Below are positions 1 through 12,440 of a stretch of 57,548 nucleotides of DNA, in pieces. Position 1 is the first letter of the stretch; each line of letters opens with the position of its first letter. The position numbers were made by a program, and so were the translations under genes. The notes below the pieces were generated by a model. It did not search any database and had not been told where the DNA came from. It saw only the letters and a list, made by a program, of their open reading frames with translations. Source of the stretch: Acanthaster planci (taxonomy: Eukaryota; Echinodermata; Asteroidea; Valvatida; Acanthasteridae); contig NW_019091465.1 in assembly GCF_001949145.1 (NCBI RefSeq), positions 633,560 through 691,107 of the forward strand. The letters are read 5' to 3'.

Positions 1-2742
1 TAAAGTATACATCATAATGAGATAAGGAACTAGTAAAGTTGGCGTTATAATGTTCATAAATTTCTGTGATCACGGTTTGTAAATTTATAAATACTACTAA
101 ACGAAAACAAACAGGATGAGTTGTGACAAACAAGGTTGGGGCAATCAAGCTGGTGAAAATGTTGGAAAAAAATCCCGCTGCATGAAGTTTATTTTACAGT
201 AACTGTCCACACCCATGACAAAACATCATGCATTTACATTTTTTTACAACCGACAGAAAGTGGAGGCTTGAAACGAGAAGAGGTTGAAACGGCCTTCTAA
301 TACCATCCTGGTCACCGACATAATCAATGTGCACTGTGAGCATGCATAAACACATGTACTGTATAGTGTGTTCAGCATACCCTGCGGTTTCAGCAGTCAC
401 TGACTCTGAACTCCCCTGTGGCTGCCGAGTTAATTGAACGTGGTTAGGAGTAGATACTTGGGGTCTTACAGGGTTTGTGCACAAACCCCTTGTGCAAGGG
501 GTGTTTGTGTAGAAGTATTAAGGTACCAACTTTTACGACAGTGTGCTGGTAATGAATGAATATCTAGAACACCGCGTTATCTGATTGCACATAAATATAA
601 CAATTTCAATTCCCCAGACTAAAGAGACTACATGTATTGCTATTTAATTCATGATTCAGCGGCAAACGTTTGCAAAACGACCACCATCTCTGGAGTGGAC
701 TGGTTCCTTTGTGCCCTTCCTATCCATCGAGAACATTGTATTGGTGCAAGGTCACGGTTTCTTTTGCAAAAGCCTATATATCCAGGTCAATTTCAGGTTT
801 TTTATAGGAGTTCCCACACTGTGGTATTGCATTGTCCCGTTCCTTGGTGTCAGGTCGTTGCGGCCTTTGATTTTGGCCTTGTAATTCTCTGGAAACTGAA
901 TGCAAATTGTGCCCAGTTACTGACACGTAACCTCCCTCGAGACCATGCATGCAGTTTCCAAATTGCCCCTCAGTCTGCAGACCGGCATTGGAGTGAGCAC
1001 ATCACTACCATTTTACTTGGCTCATGTCAATTTCGATCTTTGCCACACAAGTACTTGATCTGCTGTAGACTTGGTAAGTCAACTTACTTTTGTTGTTCTG
1101 TTTTTAATACACGACTATGAGAGTCCACAATGGGGATCCCCTGCAAACAGCTTTGTCTATTGAAATCTCGTATTTTTTTTCATGTCGCATTATCCGGCAG
1201 GCTGCCGGATAGGTTTCTGCACCGCAAGCGCAAGGTCCTCTCTGATGCGACCGTAATTAACGGACGACGACACTGTCTCTGTCGTTTGCTCTACAACTGA
1301 CAAAGTCTTTATTGACGCTCTCATCATTAAAATAGGGTTGACAGACTGCTAAACTTCATTGGTGAGTCAACGGACTGCTTGAAGTTGGATGGTCTACGGG
1401 TAGATGGACCAATTTGATGGGTCGACAGGACCAATTTGATAGGTCGACAGACGGAGCCCTGTAATATTAGGAAAAGAGCACAATTACTTACATGTAGATA
1501 ATACGGCATTTACTACACACACTGCATGGTGCAAATACTGTGTACTGTGACCAATCACGTAACACTTTCTTGGGTAGAGAGTCTGTGTCCTTAAACCAAA
1601 ACATCTAGGGTGAAAGCTTTCACATAACACATCACAAAATGACCGTTTAGCGCACAAGTAAAAACTCTTAATCTCTGTTGGTGGGCATGTACTAACTTTG
1701 AAGTCTGGCATACAAAAATCATGTAAAAACACTTGCAACAGTCAGAGTGTGATACATACTGCTTGGAATATGAATATACATCATAATTCTGGAGCTAACC
1801 TGGATATGCTAAGCTTCTCTCCTAGTACCTCTGCCTCGACACAATTTAACACAGACGCCACTTGAGCTACATAATAGAATAGAAATTTATCCTTTACAAG
1901 GTTTACAAACATCATCCTTAATTAATCACCGACGAGGATATTGTTGAATCGAGTGTGCCAAACCGGGGGATAATCAGAACAAGTGGAGAAAAGTACACTG
2001 TTAAATTACTTGAGATGAATGCCATGGTTGGGATTGATCATAAAAACAAGCAAGCAGTACAGGTCCATCAACATTATAAGTCATACAGTCTATCATACTA
2101 AGTCACCAAAATAAATTTAAAATGAAGTTACATATACACACAGGTAGATCACACGAAAATATTCTAAGGACAGCAACTCACTCCATATGGCTACTGTGTG
2201 GACTTGAGTGTCGGGCTGTTGATCGGTGGTTTGTTGGGTGGTGGTGCAGACTGAATTCTGACCCTGGCATAGGCCTGAAATGTCCGTTGCAGTCTCTTGA
2301 TGGATATTTCCATCACGAATATGATTTGTCACTTGCAAGTTTGACCAAACCTTTTTCAAAGTTTGATTTGTATATAAACTCCCCATTGGTCAAATATTTG
2401 AAGGTTCATTGTGTAACTCTGCTAATCAGCAGGATCAGCAAATTTTCTCCCAGTTTCCAACAACCTGCAACCTCCAGTTTGATGAATCTCCCAAACAATG
2501 GAAACTGACCTTCTTCTTCTAAAAAAAAACTTGGTCAGGGCTGTGGGAAAGTTCCCCTAAAACAATAGACTGGATTAGCAAGTGGGGTAAACATTGTAAC
2601 CTCCAGCCCACCATGGCATACCACAGATGGTTCCGTTTGGATTGTATAAGGTTGGAAAATGTACGTGAAACAACGGGAGCAGAATAAAAAATCAAGATAA
2701 CCCACAAGATATATATATTTTCCCCCATTTTCTTACGTTCAG
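1..2742. other. Intergenic region upstream of the BBOX1-like gene
   Basis: No coding exon could be supported on either strand. Open frames here are short and match no family I know. The stretch contains a copy of a dispersed repeat (about 561-778) shared with KMT2 intron 4, a hairpin near 480-512 (arms CACAAACCCCTTG and its complement), a near-palindrome at 1192-1211 centred on CCGGCAGGCTGCCGG, and a short direct repeat near 1395-1450. A 5' untranslated exon of the next gene probably lies somewhere here, because that gene's start exon is preceded by a good splice acceptor, but I could not identify it. Confidence 0.5.
561..778 (+). repeat. Dispersed repeat, copy 1
   Basis: About 190-220 bases are clearly similar to 40037-40238 in the same orientation. 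Shared blocks include TTATyTGATTGCACATrAA, CCAGACTA and the exact run GGACTGGTTCCTTTGTGCCC (near 697-716). No terminal inverted repeat is visible, so the class is unknown. Confidence 0.75.
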
Positions 2743-3506
2743 CTGGTGAATATGGCTGGTAGACTATCGGGAATCAGATTGGCAAAATTTGCAGCCACAT
2801 CATTGCGAGTTTGTCGTCCTTTCCCTCTGGTACATACAGCAGGAACTGTATTCCGTCCAACGACGCCGCAGAAAAGTACGCCGAGTCGAGGAGGTCCGAG
2901 GAAGTACTTCTCAGCAAAGTCGGAGCACGCAGTCTTTGCCCCGCCCATATCACTGGAGGACCATGCCGGTACCCACAATCAAGCCAAGATGGCAAGTGAT
3001 GTTTGGATGGATGTGGAAAACAAGCAGCTCATCGTTTCTTGGAAGGGAGGCCGGAGTCAGGCTTTCCCGTTTGTCTGGCTCCGAGACAACTGCCGCTGCC
3101 CGCGTTGCTTCCATCCCACAGCCATATCTCGCAAGACTTCCGCCTGCGAGCTCAATGTTGATATCACTGCTAAATCGGTTGAAATGTCTCCCTACTCTGA
3201 TGGCGTCATCATCCACTGGGAAGACGGACACAAGAGCCAGTTCCCCTTTCATTGGCTGAGGGCATACTGCTTTGTCGACTCCAAGCAAGACCAATATCTG
3301 GATCTCAAGTTCGACTTTTGGGGCCCCGATATCGATCTTCAGAGCTTCAACTTCGATGACGTGCTTAGGGACGACCGAGCCTTGTACAACTGGCTGGTTG
3401 AGCTGGTGATTCGAGGCATTGCGGTGGTAAAGAACGCTCCGTCCGAGGTGGGTCAGCTTCACAGTCTTGGGGGACGAGTGTCCTTCCTACGGCCTTCCAA
3501 CTACGG
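2743..3506 (+). CDS. BBOX1: BBOX1-like exon 1 (start codon 2752)
   Basis: The first coding exon holds the putative targeting sequence and the zinc-binding domain. A pyrimidine-rich tract ending in CAG at 2740-2742 looks like a splice acceptor, so a non-coding exon may precede it; bases 2743-2751 would be 5' UTR. ATG at 2752 and ATG at 2989 both have A at -3 and G at +4. The donor GTAAGC is at 3507. Confidence 0.88.
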
Positions 3507-6500
3507 GTAAGCACTAGTTGCTAATTTAGCCTTAGTTGCGTATGTGTTTTTCCCCATTCTTGTGGGATTGTGGTGACGCCAGTCTCATAATCCCGTTATT
3601 ATTAATTTTTAACAAGGATTTTCTTCTTAACGGTTTTAAGTTCCTATATATGGATGACCTCTGCACCCTCAAACCATTAAATCCGAAAAGCAACATGAAA
3701 AGTTAGTGAGCTTTGACCCTAAGCAGTTGTATGTTTGCTTTCAAGTAACTGCTCCGAAGGGTAACAAGGCACATGCTATGAAATAGCCTTTGGCTTTGCT
3801 ATCCGCCGGGGTAAAGTTACCCAGGCACTGCCTCTGGAAAGCCACAAAGCTTCTAAGAGGCCTGACAGCCTTCAGAAGTCGTTTATGGGTCACAGACAGG
3901 GTCTGGGCAAACCAGGCACTTTTTGATGTAAAAAAATACAGGAAGACTCACATCTGGACGATGTTTGAACACAGTTAAATGGCACTTGGCCAGGGACCGG
4001 CTCGAATTTTTCCCCCTGTTCAGGGGAGGCCCCGTAGTTAAATGTGACTGAACCAGGCTGTTCAGCATGAACAGAGGCGGGATTACATGGGAGGTGATTG
4101 CAGTTGGCCGTATTTGTTATCAATTAATTAGCAAAAACGGCGTACACAGGAGACGTCATTGATTCCTGTAAAATTAATTACGTACTTGCATCAATCAGTA
4201 TGCTTTCTTATGTTTGCTCTCAAATCGCATCACGAAAAGTGCGCTAAATTAATGTTGAGGCAGTGCAGCAATAGAGGGCGCTGTTGCAAGTCTAGCAGAG
4301 AAAAAAAAGAAAAGATTGACCCCTCTGCTTAAAATCGACGCGCTGGCTGCCCACAGACAAAAAACTTTTTGGCTTTACCCCACGTCTCACAAAAACGCAC
4401 CACATATTGTAATTATCATTTACTGTGGACGCCTTGAAATGAAAATATTGTTTTTAAAAATAGTTCTCTTGAATCAATTTTAACCCCCTTTTAGACCAAC
4501 TTTCCACGTCAAGAGCAAAGAAGACCCGAATAATGTAGCTTACACAAGTGGTGCCTTGTCTTTACACACGGACATGTCATATTATATTCAGCAACCAGGG
4601 GTAAGCATTAGTTATGTCCAAACTAATTAATTACAGGAAATTTACACTTTTCAAAAGACGTTCAACGTTTTGGGCAATTGTTCAGTCCTTCAGAAAGCTT
4701 AGTTTGAGAGAGATTAGTTCTGGGGAAAAAGTGAAGTCTTGAATGAAAACACACAAAATTTTCTGATTTTTTGTGTCCACTTTTGTCCGATTTGATAAAC
4801 AGAATCTTGAACAAATATGCATCCAATGATTCTCCTTTGAATTTACTTGTAATACTAGTTCCAAATGCTGCACTGCATAGAACAAGCGGACGGTACTGGC
4901 GGCGAGAGTCTCTTCTGTGATGGCTTCAAGGTTGCCATGGATCTGAAGAAAGATGACCCAGAGGCCTTTCGACTTCTGTCCACCATTCCGTTCGAATTTT
5001 CTGACGTGGGCACAGATTACTACGGCAGCTTCCACCAGTACTCCCGGCATCCGACTATTAAGTAAGGGTAGCAGATAGGCCATAGGCTAGTCACACGAAA
5101 TACGTTGAACAATGACAACAGAAATCGTTTCTTAGAATGGCATGTAGCTTAAGACTGGACACCAAAGCCTTGCACTTTACAATATTGTGATTGTTCATTG
5201 GCGTCCTCTGGTGATCTTGAGGGATCCTGACGCGCCATTGTTGTCCAGCCTAGTATTAAAATTGTATCTTTTTTTCAAAAAAAAAAAGGATTCCGTTTCA
5301 CCGACACCGCCATTGTATATTAATCAGATTTTAGTCGACTGGTCGCGTTCATCGACGTTTCATACAATGTAGCTGCCAACGGCAATTTGGCCGAAATGTA
5401 TCCTTTAAAGAAAATCCATTATCCGTTTCGATGTGCACTCACAAAAAAAATAAATGAAAGAAAAATTCAACATTTTGTTTTTGCATATTACAATCATTTT
5501 ATCCCGCTAAGACTGGACGAACGCGGGGAAGTCGTGTCGGTGACTTTGAGCGACCACGGCCGAGACCCAATGCTGAGGGCTCCTCTCCACCAGGTCCAGC
5601 CGCTCTATCGAGCTTTGAATAAGTACTGCAACATGCTTCTCGACCCGCAAAATGTCTTCAAATACAAAATGGAGAGAGGTACGCACTTTTACCATTTTTT
5701 TTAACTTGATTCATAAGCCGTTGGAAGCATGACAGTGATGATAAGGGCCAAGAAATGACCCAGACGCATTGTTGTATTTACGGTATGGTAAGATAATACA
5801 CAAATCATAGTTATTGCTAGTTTGTGTAGTTTATGTAAGCGGAACGCAGAGGCAACTTGAATCTGACATGCTGACGGGAATCCCGGTTTCGGGTACCTTG
5901 GGTTTGTATGCCTAACCAGGGTGCCTTAAATTGGACAAAATAGCGGGGGCTTGTGATAAAAGACCGTATTGGAGCTGCTGGGAATTTTTTCAGTTGTCAA
6001 TAACAGAGGAAATTCGTCACTATTTTGAAAGACTACACCAGTTTGTGGTATTCAGCGTCAGCGGATTACCACTGGCGACAAAAGCACTCCAGCTCTCCGT
6101 CCATGTGCGATACAATACCGCTGCACGCTAATCTGGCCCGTTTTGAAAAGATGCTAGCAGTGTACTGTGCCAGTTTCGGGAACAAAAGAAACTTATGCAC
6201 TTGTAGGAAACAACACACAATGTGGGCCAGGCGGTATTCCTGGCTGAAATATTTGGACATCAATATATGTTGTCTTTCAGATTAGAGTAGACACCGGGCG
6301 GCTATTTGATGGAGTTTAGGCGTTCATTAAAAAAAAAGGGAAGTGAATTTCTGAAGATTTTTGAAAACCGATGATATTGAAAATCGCCCAATTTTAGACA
6401 CTGCGTTTTCAAAGGCACCCGGCAGCAAGTAGTTACTGCAAGGCATTATTTTTCTCTTCAAAAGTGACACGTTGCTCGCTTGGCTGCGGGTCATCAAGGC

Positions 6501-7943
6501 CACCAGAGAAAGATCTCTTCAAATAACAGCAATAGACCCTTTCCCCTACGTAGTTGATTCCATTTCCGAATCCAAACTATAGGGAAATTTTAGCTGGTAT
6601 CTGGCTTGAGCACAGCACCCACTCACCGGTTGATGGGAGTGTTCACGTTGATAGCGACACAACCGTAACGCTTCTATGTCACATTTGTCTGTGAACCAGC
6701 AAAGTGCAGTTCCTTCCACGTATTTTCTCAAGGAAGGTATAGCTTTTATCATAAAAAGGTACGTCTAAACCTGCACGTCACTTACCAAAGTTGTAGCGAT
6801 TTGATCAGAGAGATTCTGGCCAGTGGGCAGGATTACTGTCGACGTTCTCGTTGCCAAGGCAAGTATTGCTCGGCAGTTATGAAGAAGCGTTAATGTAGTT
6901 GTTAATGTAGTTCTCTTATTTTTCCTTCTTCCGTGATACTAGATGAAGACTTAGATGAAGTATTTAAAGACTGTACTTATTTATAAATTAAAAAAACGTT
7001 TTCATTTGGGTGTGCATGACTTGACGACCGCATTATACCGTCAGTGTTTTCACGAAGCTACTAAAACCTGGAAAATCGATAATTTTTCGATCTGGAGTTT
7101 TTTTCCTACCGTTTTACTTTCTTTAATTCAAAGAACAAATTATCAGAGTTTCAAATAAAGATTTTGTTTACTTCCTAGTAACTGTAAACAAACAATTAAC
7201 AAAAGGCTTGGTCTCTATGTTTCTCTGTTTTCACAAAGTGACAGAAAGTCACATCGTTAGCAGGGCAAAAATGGAGACAATATACACAATTCCTCCACAA
7301 GTCTGTGTGGGTGCACATGCGTGGAAACGATGTTGCACACGAAATGTTGGAATGTGACGAAATGTAACAATTTGCGTATTTTTGGACGAATAAAGACCTC
7401 CGGGTTTCTTGTTTTCATTTTCCACAACATCAGTGAAAAGAGCATGTTCTTCTGATTATTTTTATACCACATTTGCATATTTTCAATAAAAAATGAGAGG
7501 GTTATGTATTATTTTTACTAAAAGGATGCATTTGTAAGTGAAAACTGTCAATTATTTTAATAATTGCCCTGACCACATGGAAGGGCGGATTCCGCTAAAA
7601 ATTGGCAAGTATTAATGTCTACAAGCACAGCAATTTGTAAGACATTCTGAAGACCCAAGGTCAAAAAGTGTGTTGGTCTGACAAGGAATGATCCCTAAAA
7701 GAAATTTTTCCTTGTATATGGTGCAACTGTAAGCCTAACCTAATTTGTTTTACTTCCTTTTTCTCCAATTTCACAGGGGATATCATGACTTTCAACAGCC
7801 GGCGTGTTGTGCACGGCCGAAGCTCTTTCAGAGTGACTCAGGCTAGTGGTCGCCATCTTGAAGGGGGTTACCTCGAATGGGATGAGATCAATTCACGTCT
7901 ACGTGTCCTGGCAGCACAGCTCAACTCAAAGTCTGGTGAATGA
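2752..7943 (+). CDS. BBOX1: Gamma-butyrobetaine dioxygenase (BBOX1-like), complete five-exon gene
   Basis: Fe(II)/2-oxoglutarate dioxygenase of the last step of carnitine synthesis (gamma-butyrobetaine to L-carnitine). Coding exons are 2752-3506, 4495-4600, 4859-5061, 5512-5678 and 7777-7943. All introns are GT-AG, phases agree, and they give 465 residues. The N-terminal zinc-binding domain shows RDNCRCPRC with a later His in EDGHKSQF. The double-stranded beta-helix core has the iron ligands HTD (in SLHTDM, exon 2) and the distal His in VVHGR (exon 5). The C-terminus (GRHLEGGYLEWDEINSRL) follows BBOX1 rather than its paralogue TMLHE. Residues 1-79 are extra compared with mammalian BBOX1 and are Arg/Ser-rich and almost without acidic residues at first, like a mitochondrial presequence. 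Starting at the internal ATG (2989) gives 386 residues, the usual family length. AATAAA at 8135-8140 is a likely poly(A) signal. Introns hold no recognised gene. Confidence 0.93.
3507..4494 (+). other. BBOX1-like intron 1
   Basis: Apart from a 12-base core TAGAGGGCGCTG at 4272-4283 that resembles the CTCF binding core and recurs at 15636-15647, nothing recognisable. Confidence 0.6.
4495..4600 (+). CDS. BBOX1: BBOX1-like exon 2
   Basis: 106 bases, acceptor TTTTAG, donor GTAAGC. It encodes the NNVAYTSGALSLHTD segment with two of the three iron ligands (His and Asp of HTD). The frame joins exon 1 through a split Gly codon. Confidence 0.92.
4859..5061 (+). CDS. BBOX1: BBOX1-like exon 3
   Basis: 203 bases encoding QMLHCIEQADGTGGESLFCDG and the following helix (family pattern LLHCI..T.GG.....DGF). 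The acceptor ACTAG has a poor pyrimidine tract, but the phase and homology fix it. The donor is GTAAGG at 5062. Confidence 0.9.
5512..5678 (+). CDS. BBOX1: BBOX1-like exon 4
   Basis: 167 bases encoding LDERGEVV through the VQPLYRALNKY region of the catalytic core. The acceptor is GCTAAG and the donor GTACGC. The split Lys codon from exon 3 is completed correctly. Confidence 0.9.
5679..7776 (+). other. BBOX1-like intron 4
   Basis: Long intron with no supported exon. It contains a dispersed repeat at 6635-6718 that recurs at 25714-25798, and an AT-rich right half. Confidence 0.6.
6635..6718 (+). repeat. Dispersed repeat shared with 25714-25798
   Basis: The shared order of blocks is GATAGCGACACAACCGTAACGC here against GGTAGCGATGCGACCATAACGC there, then AACCAGCrAAGTGCAGTTCC in both. 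Same orientation, about 85 bases. Confidence 0.6.
7777..7943 (+). CDS. BBOX1: BBOX1-like exon 5 (terminal)
   Basis: Acceptor TTTCACAG at 7769-7776. It encodes GDIMTFNSRRVVHGR with the distal iron-binding His, then the BBOX1-type C-terminus, and ends with TGA at 7941-7943. Confidence 0.93.
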
Positions 7944-8134
7944 GAAGCAGGAAGTTGGGGTGAAAAGGTTCACGTACGTGCTTGTGTTTTATTCTGCCTT
8001 AAGTGACGAAGATGAAGAACACGTCCACCAGAGTCTTCGACTGGCGTGAGACTAAGAGTATCTAGACGTGCAGTGCATGATTTAAATGATAAAAGATACA
8101 AAAGAGTGAATTTCCAACGGATAAATAACATGTA

Positions 8135-8140
8135 AATAAA
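8135..8140 (+). terminator. Poly(A) signal of the BBOX1-like gene
   Basis: AATAAA about 190 bases after the TGA. Position and motif fit a short 3' UTR, but this is not proof of use. Confidence 0.5.
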
Positions 8141-10440
8141 CCACGAATATCAATGTCACTATAGCTTGGTACAAACTATGATACTTCGGGATTGACCCTG
8201 CCACCATCATTAATCACGGTCACAGTCAGCATGCTGCTGATGAGTGCTCAGTTGTCCCCCCTCCCGAAAATAGTGATATTGGCTCTCGTGTGGCGATGGC
8301 AGCAGAGCCTGACACCCGTTTCAGAAACGAGTTCTAGAATTAAGAGTGTCTTTGGTAGACCCAATTAAATTTGGCCACAGGTTTGAGACACACGAACTCA
8401 ATACATTTGCATCATTACAGGACGGAGCCCAATCTAGTGTTACGGTCTGGAGCCCCAAATGCTTGTGTTTTTATTTTTTTTTTATTACACTTGCTCAAGA
8501 GATCCTTGGTATGGTGACCTCTTGCCCGGCTGCAGTAACCTCGGGCGCCGTTCATGTATACTGTGCATGTAGTTAAAGCTCCGGCGTACAGTTTATCTTG
8601 ACCCTCTATACCATGGAAAAAAACTGTGTTTGCATTTTGACGCAAAAAAAATGATTCTGGTATTCGCTTGTACAGTGTATGAGAAAGTGTATTGATATTG
8701 TTGCAGCAAGTGCCAAATAGGACTGGAGTGGAGACTTTGAAGAGCGCCCTCTTCAAAGCTGCTTGTTCTCAGCTACGTTTTTCCGAGACAGTTTTGCCGA
8801 GTTTTGTGACAAAACACAACAGATATTCCAACTGGAAAAACAGTCTAGTGTAATTATACATTTTGTTAGGATTTCCCTGCACGTTTGGTCACATTTACAG
8901 ATTTTCCATAGAATGAACGGCTGGCTGACTGTATTTTGAAGCTTTACAAAGAGGATCGGTTGGTAAGGGTTTATATCTTTATCAATCATAGGTTAGCTTT
9001 GGGGTTAAACTCTGTATAAACTGAAAACTATTGTAGGCTTAATTCTGCAACAGCAATTGATGTGGTTGAATTTATTTCTTTTGCCATAGGTTTCTTTTTT
9101 TAACATGTAAAATAAGCCACCGTCATTGACCGTAACCACTGCATGTAGAACAAGGAATAAACTTCGGTGATCAGTGCGAGCAACCCAAACATGGTGTAAA
9201 GCCTCCAGTCTATCCCTGGACTCCACATAAAAATACTACAATTATACTTTTTATTCAAGATCAAGATTCATGCTAACAATTCATAGATTTAAAATTACTA
9301 CATATAATTAGAGGAACTAAAGAGGAAGTGAAAGCTGGCAAGAGAAGTTAGTGGGCCTGATTTTCGCGAGTATCCAAATACAAGGTGACCAACGACTGTT
9401 TTATGTGACACACGTTCCGTAAAGCCTACAAACCGTATATTTTCTTTGAGCTGTCAATTAACCCGAGTTTTCTTATTAGATACTTAGGATGCATTTTCCT
9501 GTGTTAATTTCTTTCAAGCCATGCTTTCCGGACAGCGTCTTAAAGTTATCCGATTGGCAGGAATTCTTCCTCTGGTTTGGTTGTATTCCCCGACGATCCA
9601 GATATGATGAAGATTCCTTACAAGTAAAACTTCGGTTTGCGTACGATACGCACCGGCAAGAACCCCCTCCCCGCTTCGTGCGTACGTACTTTATGGATGG
9701 CCCCTAATATCCTGAGTTCGGATGGCTTGTTCTCGTCTGCACATAATACAAATCCATTTATTGTCGTGTTTGGCCGCTCAAGCTCCGGGAGCGTGCAACC
9801 AGTAGTGGCAAGCAGTATGCAACATGGTGGCGTCCACGTACGTTCTTCGAGGGTAAAATGCTTCCGCAGTTGTTTGTGTTAGGCCGTGTGCCACAAATGT
9901 CCATGTTCAGTTATTGCCTCAATCTTAATGAATTTTTTTCTTCAGTTATTTTAGGAATAAAAGCCAAGTTGTTCACAGAATTTTGTGGGGGTTTTTTAAT
10001 CATTTTCATTCTGGCATTTACGCAAAAATTATTTCACGAGATCTCACGATCACTCCTTGTGATGAAATAGCGCATTTTGTTCATTATGAACTTTGCTTCA
10101 AGTGGTGGTCAACATGCTGTTGGCCAGTCTTAGCCAAATTCTTATCAAGTCTTCGAAATCTGATGTTTTTGAGGGAAAAGAATAAAATTACAAACTTTGC
10201 TTGAAAAATGGACAGTACGTGTATCCAAAAGAAATTATCCGCGATAGCTAAAGTAGGTCTAACATCAGGGATTTCTCTCTCTACTGCGTGCCAGAGTTGT
10301 TTGTCCTTCCTCCATAAATTGTTTGGAAAGGGTTGTTGTTTTTGTTTTAATGGCGCTTTCAGCAACTCAGGCTATTTGCGCCAATAATTGTACGTTTATT
10401 CATACCCTTTATTATTCGGCATCACATTACCGAGTTAGGA

Positions 10441-10600
10441 CGAAGGTCCAGTCTTAGAGGCAGGAGGAAACCGGAGTACCCGGAGAAAACCGAGTATGAA
10501 CTGGAAACCAAATGCACTTATGGCCTGGGCCAAGCCGGGACTCTAACCTGGGCCTCATTGATGCAAAGCGAGGAAAGCACCTCCACGATAACCCGTTTGC
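10441..10600 (-). repeat. SINE-like remnant, copy 1
   Basis: Read on the minus strand it has a tRNA B-box-like word (GGTTAGAGTCC), then the block TTTTCTCCGGGTACTCCGG followed by TTTCCTCC and CTCTAAGACTGGAC. The same block order occurs on the plus strand at 54848-55065. This TTTCCTCC-type motif is widespread in aquatic animal repeats. Confidence 0.55.
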
Positions 10601-10667
10601 ATAGGGATGTTGTGAATGATTCTTTTTATACCGAGGAGGGAACACCATTAGCCTTTGATTAATGCAA

Positions 10668-10821
10668 TGGGTGCGTTCGATTAGCTTCCCTGAGTACAGC
10701 AGTGTTACACGCAAGGGAAGCCTCGAAATGAGGCTAATCGAACGCTGCAGTGTATTTGCCAAGGCATTCTGGGAAAAAGGTCAAGTCCCCGCCACGGTTC
10801 CATTACGTCCATGCACGAAGG
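10668..10821 (-). mobile_element. Partial inverted-repeat element (same family as 21952-22270)
   Basis: Begins with TGGGTGCGTTCGATTAGCTT and stays highly similar to the reverse complement of the right half of 21952-22270 for about 150 bases, including the run GGCATTCTGGGAAAAAGGTC. Similarity stops near 10821, so the copy is truncated. Confidence 0.75.
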
Positions 10822-12176
10822 GTGTACCACTACAAATAAATTCCCATAGACAGCAGTGATAAATCCCCATACTTCAAATTTTTTTTTAAAATACTCACAG
10901 CTCTCACAGGTGTTCAGGATGCACAGAAAAATGATGTTCCACATGACCTCTTTCATTTTCCTTCCAATTTTTAGTGGGTTGACCAATGACTTGTTGAGAA
11001 ATTCTCTACTAAGTAGACCACCCCTAAAACGAAGGAAATATCACTGACCCGGAAAGTAGCCATTTTAAAAATACATCCCTCTGCTAAATGGCTCAAATAG
11101 TGCCCTTTTCGGTCTCGATTGCATCCAATTGCTCAGAATTGGAAGCCCTGGTGAGTCTAGCCCAGAGGTTCAGTGCCATATTTCTTCAATTCCCCAGTTC
11201 TATGGCCCTCAGGACCCTCTAATATAGAATATTTTGAGTGTATAACTTATTAATAAGCTCGGCGGATAGATTTCTGGGATTTTTGCAAGGGTGCACCATA
11301 TGTGGGCCTTACGGCTGCTCGTTCATACTGCAAAGATCGCCCCCTCTGTTGAGATTTATAGACAAGGCTCGAGCCTGTAAAATTATCGGATTCTTGTAGA
11401 CTCCATTCTAGTAGTTATTTGACATTACAAATCACTCGCCACAGTAATTAGCAAACACAGTTAATAGAGTCTAAATTGTGTCTGAATTCTCTGGGCAAGG
11501 TTAAAGAGGAACATGTATCTCAAGTATCTAATCCAACGAACTCACTGTCTGGAAAAACTGATAAACCTTAAATCGTGGAAATACATAAATTGCTGCTGAA
11601 ATTGAGGTTGCATGAAAAGTATCTTGAAATAAATAATTATCTCAGTTGAAAGTTCCAAAAGTGTTCACGTTCTCTCTAGAAACTTATCTTGCTTGGAGAA
11701 AACAAAAGAATACTGTACTAATTCAACATATCTTTGAAACACATCTATATCTCCGACAAGACAGCTTAGATATATACTGCATAAACTCCATAACATAGCA
11801 TGTTCATAGTTCTCAGTCACAATTCAATAGTCAAGGACAATCGTGATTTAAATATTGTCTAAACTTCAATGCATATCTGGAAATAAAAGTGGAGTGGTCA
11901 CTTACTTCTTTGGCAAGCCTCTTCTGTCAGTTACTGTAACTTGTGTGTATCAAACATGAAAGCTGACAAAATTCGGGTTCATTTTACTGCAAACTTTCTG
12001 TAAACTGCATAGACAAAGATGGCTGACAAAAATAAAAACACGTGTTAAGTAACTGTCCAACTATAGTGGGTGTACTTTAATTCATCTGGTCTGTCCAGGT
12101 CACTGGAACAATAACGTTTCTAGAGTAGTAATGTTAAGAGAAGTGATATCATATCAAACGAGCAGTAGCCTGGTCA

Positions 12177-12440
12177 GGTTTTTCTGTTTTAGTTTTGGTT
12201 AAGGCCTTGGTTTAGGTCTTGGTTGTTGTTTTAATGTTTGTTTTGGTTCAGGTTTCGGTTTAGGCTTTGGCTTTGGTTATGGCTTTGGTTCAGGTCTTAG
12301 CTTTGATCTTGGTAAAAGGTTTGGTTTAGGTTTGATTTTGGCTTAGGTTTTGATGTTGGGTTTTGGTTTTGGTCGTGGTTTTTGGTTTCAGTTTAGGTTT
12401 TGTGTTTGGTTTTGATTTGGGTTTTATTTTATGTATTTAT
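12177..12440 (+). repeat. G/T-rich low-complexity tract
   Basis: Irregular array of GGTTTnGG, GGTCTTGG and similar hexa/heptamers. The frame at 12363-12587 arises from this tract. Confidence 0.8.

Noticed and set aside
632-1120. 162-codon plus-strand frame
   Set aside because: Its left part is the dispersed repeat also found at 40037-40238, and no domain or splice context supports it.
2752-7943. TMLHE (trimethyllysine dioxygenase) as identity of the first gene
   Set aside because: The segment after the distal His (GRHLEGGYLEWDEINSRL) and the zinc-binding spacing follow BBOX1. The presequence alone is not enough to call TMLHE.
9489-9707. 72-codon frame with an Arg/Pro-rich end
   Set aside because: No family recognised and no partner exon found.
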